Assembly (NCBI GenBank): GCA_905211615.1
Contig: CAJMBB010000047.1
Span: forward strand, 1-14,039
Direction: 5' to 3'
Length of the DNA stretch: 14,039 bases
Source: an uncultured Collinsella sp.
GTDB taxonomy: Bacteria > Actinomycetota > Coriobacteriia > Coriobacteriales > Coriobacteriaceae
Within the stretch, counting starts at the first letter, position 1; each line of letters starts with the position of its first letter. This document shows positions 8,323 through 14,039 of the stretch, in pieces. Made by a program: the position numbers and the translations under genes. A model generated the notes under the pieces. The model was not told the DNA's origin and did no database searches. It saw nothing but the letters and a program-made list of their open reading frames with translations.

Positions 8323-9294
8323 ATGAAGCTTTCTAAGATTGCGGCCCTGTTTATGGTGCCGGTGCTGGCCTTGTGTCTTGTGGCGTGCTCGGCACCTGGC
8401 GGCAATGCGAGCGAATCTGCGAGCTCCGATCCTAAGATCGCAGAACTCACTGCGCAGAAGCCGACCAATGCCGACGAGGCCGCTGAGCTGTATGCGAAGC
8501 TCATGCAAAAGGAGAACGATATCTTTTCGAGTGATAACGCGCTGTGGGAAAAGGTATTCAATGCGGCAAATAAAGACTCGGCAATGATTGAGGACGGCAG
8601 CAATTACGGCGATTTTCTGCTCAAGACCATCGACGGCGCCAAGGATGAGTTCACGGCGGATGAGCTTAAGACACTCAAGGCCGGTGCACAGCAGATCAAG
8701 GAGATCGAGGACAAGCTCGAGAGCTTGGAGAAGGAGTTCCCCGGCTGTGGAAGCACGCCGAGCGCAGGCGAGAGCGTCGACGCTTCGGCCGCTGGCATGA
8801 CGGCTGGTGCCAATGCTTCGAGCGAGGCGACGAAGTTCCCCAGCTTTACGGGCAAGGACCTGGATGGCAACGACGTGAGCAGCGACGAGCTGTTCTCTAA
8901 GAACAAGGTCACCGTCATGAACTTCTGGTTCACTACTTGCAAGCCGTGCGTGGGCGAGCTGGGCGATCTTGAGAAGCTGAATCAGGAGCTTGCCGAGAAG
9001 GGCGGCCAGGTCGTGGGCGTCAATTCCTTTACGCTCGATGGCAACAAGGGCGAGATCGCAGATGCCAAGGACGTGCTGAGCAAGAAGGGCGTGACATATA
9101 AGAACATCTGGTTCAAGTCGGATAGCGAGGCCGGTAAGTTCACGTCAAATTTGTTCTCGTTCCCGACGACGTATGTCATCGATCAGAATGGCAACATCGT
9201 AGGGGACCCAATCGTGGGAGCCATCAGCTCCGCCGAGCAGCGCGCAGCACTCGACAAGCTTATCGACCAGGCGATTGCGAATAGCGAGCAGTAA
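8323..9294 (+). CDS. Thioredoxin-fold (TlpA/ResA-like) lipoprotein
   Basis: The start at 8323 lies 7 bases after GGAGG; the ATG two codons earlier leaves only one base and is rejected. The 323-residue product starts MKLSKIAALFMVPVLALCLVACSAPGG, written here only to show the lipobox LVAC with acylated Cys22. Residues 40-140 form a charged, mainly helical region. A Ser/Ala/Gly linker (145-170) leads to a TlpA/ResA-type thioredoxin domain: FPSFTGKDLDGN, the active site FWFTTCKPCVGEL (Cys206 and Cys209), and the cis-proline loop FPTTYVID (Pro281). It should sit on the outer face of the membrane and reduce or exchange disulfides. An extra cysteine (Cys142, PGCGS) lies before the linker. It is the last gene of the cassette, 29 bases after the Fe-S protein, and is followed by a strong terminator. 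Confidence 0.94.
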   Translation: MKLSKIAALFMVPVLALCLVACSAPGGNASESASSDPKIAELTAQKPTNADEAAELYAKLMQKENDIFSSDNALWEKVFNAANKDSAMIEDGSNYGDFLLKTIDGAKDEFTADELKTLKAGAQQIKEIEDKLESLEKEFPGCGSTPSAGESVDASAAGMTAGANASSEATKFPSFTGKDLDGNDVSSDELFSKNKVTVMNFWFTTCKPCVGELGDLEKLNQELAEKGGQVVGVNSFTLDGNKGEIADAKDVLSKKGVTYKNIWFKSDSEAGKFTSNLFSFPTTYVIDQNGNIVGDPIVGAISSAEQRAALDKLIDQAIANSEQ

Positions 9295-9372
9295 AAAACG
9301 CGTAAGCATAGCGAGGATCGCGTGTCGCTGTGCGAAGTAGTCTGCCACCTTTCAAGATAATCTCCACCATAT

Positions 9373-9400
9373 AGAGGTCCCGCTCGGGACCTCTTCTTTT
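9373..9400 (+). terminator. Rho-independent terminator after the redox cassette
   Basis: AGAGGTCCC (9373-9381) pairs perfectly with GGGACCTCT (9386-9394) around a GCTC loop, followed by TCTTTT. It lies 79 bases beyond the lipoprotein stop. The 146 bases from here to the ABC gene hold no gene. They contain the ABC ribosome site AGGAGAGG at 9530-9537 but no promoter that I can place with confidence. Confidence 0.85.
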
Positions 9401-9546
9401 GGGCGCCGTCCCGTTCGTTTTTTGGCGCGGTTCGTTGCATTCCTCACTGGTGTCGGTGAAAAATGGGGATAGAGTAGGACAAACGCGTCGAATACGAACG
9501 GCGGGGGAGAGCGGGCAGGGTGCCTGCGCAGGAGAGGTTGCCGTCC

Positions 9547-12500
9547 ATGTTGGAGCTCAAGAGTATTTGCAAAAGGTACGTTACGCAGTCGTTTACGCAG
9601 GTGGCGCTCGACAGCGTAAGCCTGTCTTTTCGCGATAACGAGTTCGTGGCCATTCTGGGTCCCTCGGGCTCGGGCAAAACTACGATGCTCAACGTTATCG
9701 GCGGGCTCGATCATTTCGATTCCGGCGACCTGCTGATCGACGGTATTTCGACCAAGGATTTTCACGATCGCGATTGGGATGCCTATCGCAATAACCGCAT
9801 CGGCTTTGTGTTCCAGAGCTATAACCTCATCCCCCACCAGACCGTGCTGGGCAACGTAGAGCTGGCACTGACCATCTCAGGCGTTTCCAAGGCCGAGCGC
9901 CGCCGCCGTGCCGCCGCTGCGCTGGAGCAGGTAGGGCTGGGCAACCAGCTGCACAAGCACCCCGGCGAGATGTCCGGCGGGCAGATGCAGCGCGTGGCCA
10001 TTGCCCGTGCGCTGGTGAACAACCCCGACATCCTTCTGGCCGATGAGCCCACCGGCGCACTGGACAGCGAGACCAGCATTCAGGTGATGGAACTGCTCAA
10101 GGAAGTGGCGCGGGACCGTCTGGTGGTCATGGTCACCCACAACCCGGAGCTGGCCGAGCGCTACGCCACCCGCATCGTAAAGCTGAAGGACGGCGTGATC
10201 CGCTCCGACACCATGCCCTACGAACCCGAAGACGAGGCTGCTGCCGTTGCCCCCGTGCACCGGAACATGGGGCACTCCTCCATGTCCCTGCTCACCTCCC
10301 TTTCCCTCAGCTTCAACAATCTGCTCACCAAAAAGGCACGCACCCTGCTCACCGCCTTTGCCGGTTCCATCGGTATCATCGGCATTGCGCTGATTCTTTC
10401 CCTTTCCAACGGTGTGAGCCGCTATATCAGCAACATGGAAAAATCCACGCTGGCCGCCTACCCGCTGCAGATCAGCAGCACCGGCGTAGATCTGGCCAGC
10501 ATGATGGACCCGGACACCTACACCAGCGTCTCGTCCGGCTCCTCCTCCGCGCCGGAGGGCATGGTCACGGTGAGACAGCTGCTGTCTCAACTGAACATCG
10601 GCGCTGCCAGCAACGATCTGCGCTCGCTGAAGGCATATCTGGACAGTGACGCCTGTACCATCCGGGACAACGCCACGGTGGAATACACCTACACCCCTGA
10701 TCCGCTGATCTACCGCCAGAACCCGGACGGCACCGTGCAGAAGCTGAACCCGGACACCACATTTTCCGATATCGCCAGTGAGAACACCTCGGTGACCAGC
10801 CTTATGACCTCCATGGCCAGCCCCTATGTGTTCTGCGAAATGGCCGAGACCCCCGCCCTGTACGAGGATCAGTACGATGTCAAGGCCGGCCGCTGGCCGG
10901 AAAAGTACAACGAGCTGGTGCTGACCCTGAACGCGGACGGTAGCGTTTCGGACTATGCGCTGTACGCCATGGGTCTGCGGGATCAGGCCGAGCTGGACAA
11001 GATCTTACAGCAGTATGCGCAGAACCAGAAGATCGATCTGCCCACGGACTACGGCACCTATACCTATGACGATTTTCTGGGCATGACCTTCAAGCTTGTC
11101 AACAAGGCCGACTGCTATGTCTACGACACTGAGCACAAGGTCTGGCTGAGCAAGCTGAATGATGAAGCTTACATGCAGCAGCTGGTGGCCGACAGCGAAG
11201 AGCTGACCATTGTCGGCATCGTGCAGCCCAAGGCAGACGCCACCTCCACTATCCTGCACAGCGGTCTGGACTACCTGCACGACCTGACTTATCACGTCAT
11301 CGATCAGGCGGCCAACAGCGAGATCGTGCGCCAGCAGCTGGCAGACCCGGACATCAACGTGCTGACCGGCGAATCCTTCGACGCTGCCGGCAACAGCATG
11401 CTGGACATCGCGTCCCTGTTCTCGGTGGACACGGACGCCCTCAAGGACGCTTTCCAGTTCGACACCAGCGCCCTGCACTTTGATCTGGACGGCGCATTCG
11501 ACCTGACCGACGATTCCTTCGATCTTGCCACCCTCATCGATCCTTCCAGCTTCAAGCTGGACCTCAGCGGGCTGCCGCTGCCGGACATGGAGATGGACAT
11601 GGGCGAGCTGTTCGACGGCATAGAGTTGAATATCTCTCAGGACGGCTTACAGACACTGATGAAAAAGATCATGAACGGCTACAAGCGCTATCTCATCAGC
11701 AACGGCCTGCTGAATCTGGATAAGATCGGTTTTTCCTCCTATATGCAGACCGAGGCCTTCCAGACGCTGCTTGCCGAATCCATGGGTGATCTGCTGGACA
11801 CCTCCGGGCTGGAGGAGCAGTTTGCCGGTACCCTCCAGCAAAATCTGCAGACCGTGATGGAGACCTACTCCGTCCAGCTGGGCGAGGCGCTGCAGACCCA
11901 GCTCACCGCCGCTTTGCAGGAGCAGATGGGTCCCGCCATCCAGAAGCTGGCCGGGCAGCTGGAGCAGAAGATCGCGCAGGCCATCCAGAGCAATATTGCG
12001 CAGCTGAGCACGCAGGTGGAAAGCGCACTCAAGATCGACCCCGCTGTGTTCCAGCAGGCTATTCAGATCAACATGACCGGCTCTGACCTGACCGAGATGA
12101 TCAAAAGCACCCTGCTCTCCTCCGCTTCCAGCTACGAAAAGATTTTGGACGACCTCGGCTATGTGGACTACGCAAAGCCCGATGCCATCTATATCTACCC
12201 CAACAGCTTTGATACCAAGGCGCAGGTGGTGAACGAGCTGGACGCCTACAATGCCTCCATGCGGCAGCAGGGCGAAGAGGATAAGGTGATCCACTATACC
12301 GATATGGTGGGCACTCTGATGAACTCGGTCACCGAAATCGTGGGCATGGTCAGCAATGTGCTGGTGGCCTTTGTGGCTATCTCGCTGGTGGTGTCCTCCA
12401 TCATGATCGGTGTCATCACCTATATCAGCGTGCTGGAGCGCCGCAAGGAGATCGGCATTCTGCGCGCCATCGGCGCCTCCAAGCACAACGTCTCGCAGGT

Positions 12501-12753
12501 GTTCAACGCCGAGACCTTCATCATCGGCCTGTGTTCCGGCGTGATGGGCGTGGTGCTCTGCCTGCTGCTGCTCATCCCCGGCAATATGCTGATTCACCAC
12601 ATCGCGGGCGATGTGAACGTGGTAGCCTCGCTGCCGCCGCAGGCCGCGCTGATCCTGATCGTTCTGGCCACTCTGCTTACCATGCTGGGCGGCCTGATCC
12701 CCGCCCGCAGCGCCGCAAAGAGCAACCCTGTCAAAGCGCTGCGCTCTGAGTAA
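9547..12753 (+). CDS. MacB-type ABC transporter: ATPase fused to FtsX-like permease
   Basis: ATG 9547 is preceded by AGGAGAGG with 9 bases spacing; a GTG at 9520 overlaps that site and is rejected. The product is about 1,068 residues. The ATPase (1-225) shows Walker A GPSGSGKTT (38-46), Gln90, signature MSGGQ (142-146, Met in place of Leu), Walker B ILLADEP (162-168) and switch His198. A linker leads to a first membrane helix (about 266-288), a very large extracytoplasmic region (about 290-930), then three helices (about 937-962, 990-1012, 1031-1053) of FtsX type, with ERRKEIGILRAIGAS between and ARSAAKSNPVKALRSE at the end. MacB-type proteins export peptides, antibiotics or lipoproteins mechanically without moving substrate through the helices; the cargo here is unknown. 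Within the outer region a Gln-rich helical stretch (about 755-840) looks coiled-coil. Codon style changes around 9,750-9,850, inside the ATPase. Confidence 0.93.
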   Translation: MLELKSICKRYVTQSFTQVALDSVSLSFRDNEFVAILGPSGSGKTTMLNVIGGLDHFDSGDLLIDGISTKDFHDRDWDAYRNNRIGFVFQSYNLIPHQTVLGNVELALTISGVSKAERRRRAAAALEQVGLGNQLHKHPGEMSGGQMQRVAIARALVNNPDILLADEPTGALDSETSIQVMELLKEVARDRLVVMVTHNPELAERYATRIVKLKDGVIRSDTMPYEPEDEAAAVAPVHRNMGHSSMSLLTSLSLSFNNLLTKKARTLLTAFAGSIGIIGIALILSLSNGVSRYISNMEKSTLAAYPLQISSTGVDLASMMDPDTYTSVSSGSSSAPEGMVTVRQLLSQLNIGAASNDLRSLKAYLDSDACTIRDNATVEYTYTPDPLIYRQNPDGTVQKLNPDTTFSDIASENTSVTSLMTSMASPYVFCEMAETPALYEDQYDVKAGRWPEKYNELVLTLNADGSVSDYALYAMGLRDQAELDKILQQYAQNQKIDLPTDYGTYTYDDFLGMTFKLVNKADCYVYDTEHKVWLSKLNDEAYMQQLVADSEELTIVGIVQPKADATSTILHSGLDYLHDLTYHVIDQAANSEIVRQQLADPDINVLTGESFDAAGNSMLDIASLFSVDTDALKDAFQFDTSALHFDLDGAFDLTDDSFDLATLIDPSSFKLDLSGLPLPDMEMDMGELFDGIELNISQDGLQTLMKKIMNGYKRYLISNGLLNLDKIGFSSYMQTEAFQTLLAESMGDLLDTSGLEEQFAGTLQQNLQTVMETYSVQLGEALQTQLTAALQEQMGPAIQKLAGQLEQKIAQAIQSNIAQLSTQVESALKIDPAVFQQAIQINMTGSDLTEMIKSTLLSSASSYEKILDDLGYVDYAKPDAIYIYPNSFDTKAQVVNELDAYNASMRQQGEEDKVIHYTDMVGTLMNSVTEIVGMVSNVLVAFVAISLVVSSIMIGVITYISVLERRKEIGILRAIGASKHNVSQVFNAETFIIGLCSGVMGVVLCLLLLIPGNMLIHHIAGDVNVVASLPPQAALILIVLATLLTMLGGLIPARSAAKSNPVKALRSE
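9750..9850. other. Compositional seam inside the ABC ATPase coding sequence
   Basis: Before about 9,750 the gene uses the style of the left genes: TCG for 4 of 9 serines, mostly GAT for aspartate, and CTC common for leucine. After about 9,850 TCG is absent until about 10,530, GAC and CTG dominate, and this continues through the RNA methyltransferase. The change falls in the conserved stretch encoding NNRIGFVFQSYNL. There is no frameshift, repeat, insertion sequence or integrase at the join. The position is an estimate by eye. Confidence 0.5.
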
Positions 12754-12767
12754 CACATTCCGCATCC

Positions 12768-12803
12768 AAATCCCTGCTGTGCTCTGTGTGCAGCAGGGAT
12801 TTT
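12768..12803 (+). terminator. Rho-independent terminator after the ABC transporter
   Basis: AAATCCCTGCTG (12768-12779) pairs perfectly with CAGCAGGGATTT (12791-12802) around an 11-base loop, with TTTT at the 3' side of the stem. It begins 15 bases after the transporter stop. The A-rich left flank means it might work in both directions. Confidence 0.8.
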
Positions 12804-12830
12804 GCATTCCGGCCCGGCTTGTGCTACAAT
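12802..12830 (+). promoter_or_regulatory. Promoter of the RNA methyltransferase gene
   Basis: TTGCAT (12802-12807) and TACAAT (12825-12830) are separated by 17 bases, and TGC just before the -10 forms an extended -10. Transcription should start near 12837, about 25 bases before the ATG, giving a short leader that holds AAAGGAG. The -35 overlaps the last bases of the preceding terminator stem. Confidence 0.8.
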
Positions 12831-12861
12831 AGAAAAAACTTCATTTCAAAGGAGCCTTTCC

Positions 12862-13689
12862 ATGCCTGTCATTCACGAGATCACCGACCTTACCGCCCCG
12901 GAGCTGGACATCTACGCCCGGCTCACGCAGGCGCAGCTGCGCAACCGGCTGGAGCCGGAAAAGGGCATCTTTATCGCCGAAAGCCCCAAGGTGATCGCCC
13001 GGGCGCTGGACGCCGGTTATCAGCCCCTTTCCCTGCTGATGGAGCGCAAGCAGATCACCGGCCCGGCACAGGAGATTTTGACCCGCTGCGGCGATGTGCC
13101 GGTATATACCGCTGACCGGGAGCTGCTGGCACAGCTCACCGGCTTTGCGCTGACCCGGGGCGTGCTGTGCGCCTTCCGCCGTCCTGCGCCCCGCACGATG
13201 GAGCAGGTTTGCGCCCATGCCCGCCGGGTGGCTGTGCTGGAAGGCATCGTAGATTCCACCAACGTGGGTGCCATCTTCCGCAGCGCTGCCGCGCTGAACA
13301 TGGACGCAGTGCTCGTCACCCCCTCCTGCTGCGACCCGCTGTGCCGCCGTGCGGTGCGGGTAAGCATGGGCACCGTGTTTCAGGTGCCGTGGGCGCAGAT
13401 CGGCACCTGTCCTGCCGACTGGCCGGAAAACGGCAGTGCCCAGCTCCACGCGCTGGGCTTCAAGACCGCTGCCATGGCACTGAGCGACCGCTCGGTCAGC
13501 ATCGACGACCCCGCCCTTGCCGCCGAGCCGAAACTTGCCATCGTGCTGGGCACCGAGGGCGATGGGCTGGCCAATAGTACCATCGCCGCCTGCGATTACA
13601 CCGTAAAGATTCCTATGTCCCATGGGGTGGATTCCCTCAACGTAGCCGCCGCCAGTGCCGTGGCTTTCTGGCAGCTCGGCCGCTTGTAA
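12862..13689 (+). CDS. SpoU/TrmH-family RNA 2'-O-methyltransferase
   Basis: ATG 12862 follows AAAGGAG by 7 bases; the longer frame from 12802 would begin inside the promoter. The 275-residue product has an N-terminal substrate-binding part (NRLEPEKGIFIAESPKVIAR, about 28-47), then a SPOUT catalytic domain with all three SpoU motifs: NVGAIFRSA (motif 1), VLGTEGDGL (motif 2) and IPMSHGVDSLNVAAASAVAF (motif 3, near 253-272). The Asn and Arg of motif 1, Glu of motif 2 and Ser/Asn of motif 3, typical of SAM binding and catalysis in the deep trefoil knot, are present. It probably methylates ribose in rRNA or tRNA; the exact target cannot be told from sequence. It is a single-gene transcript by its own promoter, and its codon use matches the right part of the window. 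The tRNA-like cluster begins about 75 bases downstream. Confidence 0.93.
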   Translation: MPVIHEITDLTAPELDIYARLTQAQLRNRLEPEKGIFIAESPKVIARALDAGYQPLSLLMERKQITGPAQEILTRCGDVPVYTADRELLAQLTGFALTRGVLCAFRRPAPRTMEQVCAHARRVAVLEGIVDSTNVGAIFRSAAALNMDAVLVTPSCCDPLCRRAVRVSMGTVFQVPWAQIGTCPADWPENGSAQLHALGFKTAAMALSDRSVSIDDPALAAEPKLAIVLGTEGDGLANSTIAACDYTVKIPMSHGVDSLNVAAASAVAFWQLGRL

Positions 13690-13717
13690 GTCCCCTGCTC
13701 GCGCTCTCCGAAATTGC

Positions 13718-13746
13718 TTGACAAACGCCCCAAAACGCGGTACACT
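13718..13746 (+). promoter_or_regulatory. Strong sigma-70-type promoter before the tRNA-like cluster
   Basis: TTGACA (13718-13723, consensus) and TACACT (13741-13746) are separated by 17 bases. Initiation is expected near 13753, about 10 bases before the first tRNA-like unit at 13763, a typical arrangement for stable RNA genes. No other convincing promoter is seen before the tRNA, so the whole cluster may be one transcript. Confidence 0.82.
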
Positions 13747-13762
13747 ATCAGCGTCACATCAT

Positions 13763-13846
13763 GGGTCTATAGCTCAGCTGGGAGTGCAAGCGTTGCATTC
13801 CCGATCTGGCGTTATAGCTCATTTGCCCCCATTCAAAATTGGGTGC
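13763..13846 (+). repeat. tRNA-like partial unit 1, plus a shorter third copy of the D-arm start
   Basis: The unit opens GGGTCTATAGCTCAGCTGGG, matching the acceptor and D-arm 5' part of the real tRNA at 13971, but then departs from tRNA. GGGAGTGCAA (13780-13789) pairs over 10 positions (one G-U) with TTGCATTCCC (13793-13802) around a GCG loop, instead of a D-stem and anticodon arm. A further degenerate start, TATAGCTCATTTG, lies at 13814-13826. No anticodon arm or full cloverleaf can be drawn. It could be a decayed tRNA or a small structured RNA. Confidence 0.6.
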
Positions 13847-13852
13847 TTTTTT
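13825..13852 (+). terminator. Terminator-like hairpin inside the tRNA-like cluster
   Basis: GCCCCCA (13825-13831) pairs with TGGGTGC (13840-13846) over six of seven positions around an 8-base loop, followed by TTTTTT. If active it would end a short RNA of about 100 bases begun at the promoter at 13718, or attenuate the downstream tRNA. The stem has one C-T mismatch, so strength is uncertain. Confidence 0.5.
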
Positions 13853-13854
13853 GT

Positions 13855-13952
13855 GGGCTCGTAGCTCAGTTGGGAGTGCAAGCGTATCGCTTTTGTGCCC
13901 CACAGAGTTGTGGGCTTTCAAATGGGGAGTATGTCGGTTGGTCGCCCAACCG
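13855..13952 (+). repeat. tRNA-like partial unit 2 with three hairpins
   Basis: It opens GGGCTCGTAGCTCAGTTGGG. Positions 13862-13884 repeat 13770-13792 of unit 1 with one difference in 23, and differ from the real tRNA after GGGAG. Hairpins follow: AAGCG/CGCTT around TAT (13880-13892), CCCACA/TGTGGG around GAGT (13899-13914, then CTTT), and CGGTTGG/CCAACCG around TCGC (13935-13952). No canonical anticodon and T arm can be placed. The shared 23 bases followed by different but again self-pairing sequence hint at structural constraint. Confidence 0.55.
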
Positions 13953-13970
13953 CGTCACGCCCCTAAATAT

Positions 13971-14039
13971 GGGCCTATAGCTCAGTTGGGAGAGCGTTCG
14001 GTTCGCATCCGAGAGGTCAAGGGTTCGAATCCCTCTAGG
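13971..14039 (+). tRNA. tRNA-Ala(CGC), 3' end cut by the window edge
   Basis: The 69 visible bases fold as a standard tRNA: acceptor GGGCCTA with TAGG pairing at the right edge, D-arm GCTC/GAGC, anticodon stem TTCGG/CCGAG with loop TTCGCAT, and T-loop TTCGAAT. The anticodon is CGC at 14004-14006, reading GCG alanine codons. The T-stem has one A-C mismatch at its outer pair. The last acceptor bases, including the partner of G3 that would confirm the alanine identity pair, and any encoded CCA lie beyond the edge. Confidence 0.88.

Noticed and set aside
9740..9860. Mobile-element junction at the compositional seam
   Set aside because: No inverted or direct repeats, integrase, transposase or tRNA attachment site are near, and the ATPase reading frame is continuous, so a transposon or phage boundary is not supported.
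9877..10590. A 237-codon open frame on the minus strand opposite the ATPase domain
   Set aside because: It lies opposite Walker B and signature sequence of a certain gene, and its His/Gly/Ala-rich product looks like antisense translation.
11647..12807. A 386-codon open frame on the minus strand opposite the ABC permease
   Set aside because: It mirrors the coding frame of the permease, is rich in His, Gln and Gly without recognisable motif, and starts inside the terminator-promoter region. The plus-strand protein has full family motifs.
13655..13980. Small plus-strand open frames over the end of the methyltransferase gene and the tRNA-like cluster
   Set aside because: They cross a consensus promoter, hairpins and tRNA sequence, lack ribosome sites and show no protein-like composition.

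Overview
The window has two parts with different base and codon habits. Positions 1 to about 9,750 look like a high-GC gut actinobacterium of the class Coriobacteriia, perhaps Collinsella-like. Signs are heavy use of the serine codon TCG, a LuxR-type regulator with a long helical N-terminal part, and a giant exported protein. From about 9,850 to the right edge, the style resembles a gut Firmicute of the Oscillospiraceae, perhaps Faecalibacterium-like. There CTG leucine and TCC/AGC serine dominate, and promoters are TTGACA/TACAAT-like with 17-base spacers. The taxon names are inferences; no database was searched.

Left part, minus strand, in order of transcription: an OmpR-class response regulator (7161-6487), a histidine kinase overlapping it by ATGA (6490-5339), a LuxR/GerE-type regulator (5273-4266), and a very large Tat-exported protein that starts at 4110 and is still open at position 1 (1,370 residues visible). 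The large protein is the main occupant of the first 4 kb, although the opposite strand also shows a long but spurious reading frame there.

Left part, plus strand, diverging from the response regulator: a three-gene redox cassette. It holds a 48-residue CXXC membrane microprotein (7252-7398, TTG start), a polytopic 4Fe-4S membrane protein (7391-8293, TTG start overlapping its neighbour), and a thioredoxin-fold lipoprotein with a CKPC active site (8323-9294). It ends at a strong terminator near 9,373-9,400. The layout suggests electrons passing from the cytoplasm through membrane Fe-S clusters and CXXC thiols to an extracytoplasmic thiol-disulfide lipoprotein, possibly controlled by the adjacent two-component pair.

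Right part: a fused ABC ATPase/FtsX-like permease of about 1,068 residues (9547-12753), whose ATPase domain contains the change in codon style; a terminator; a well-formed promoter; a SpoU/TrmH-family RNA methyltransferase (12862-13689); then a promoter driving a run of tRNA-like partial repeats that ends in a tRNA-Ala(CGC) cut by the right edge. The seam could be a metagenome-assembly chimera joined at conserved ATPase sequence, or a real recombination or transfer event. The reading frame is intact across it, and no mobile element is visible there.
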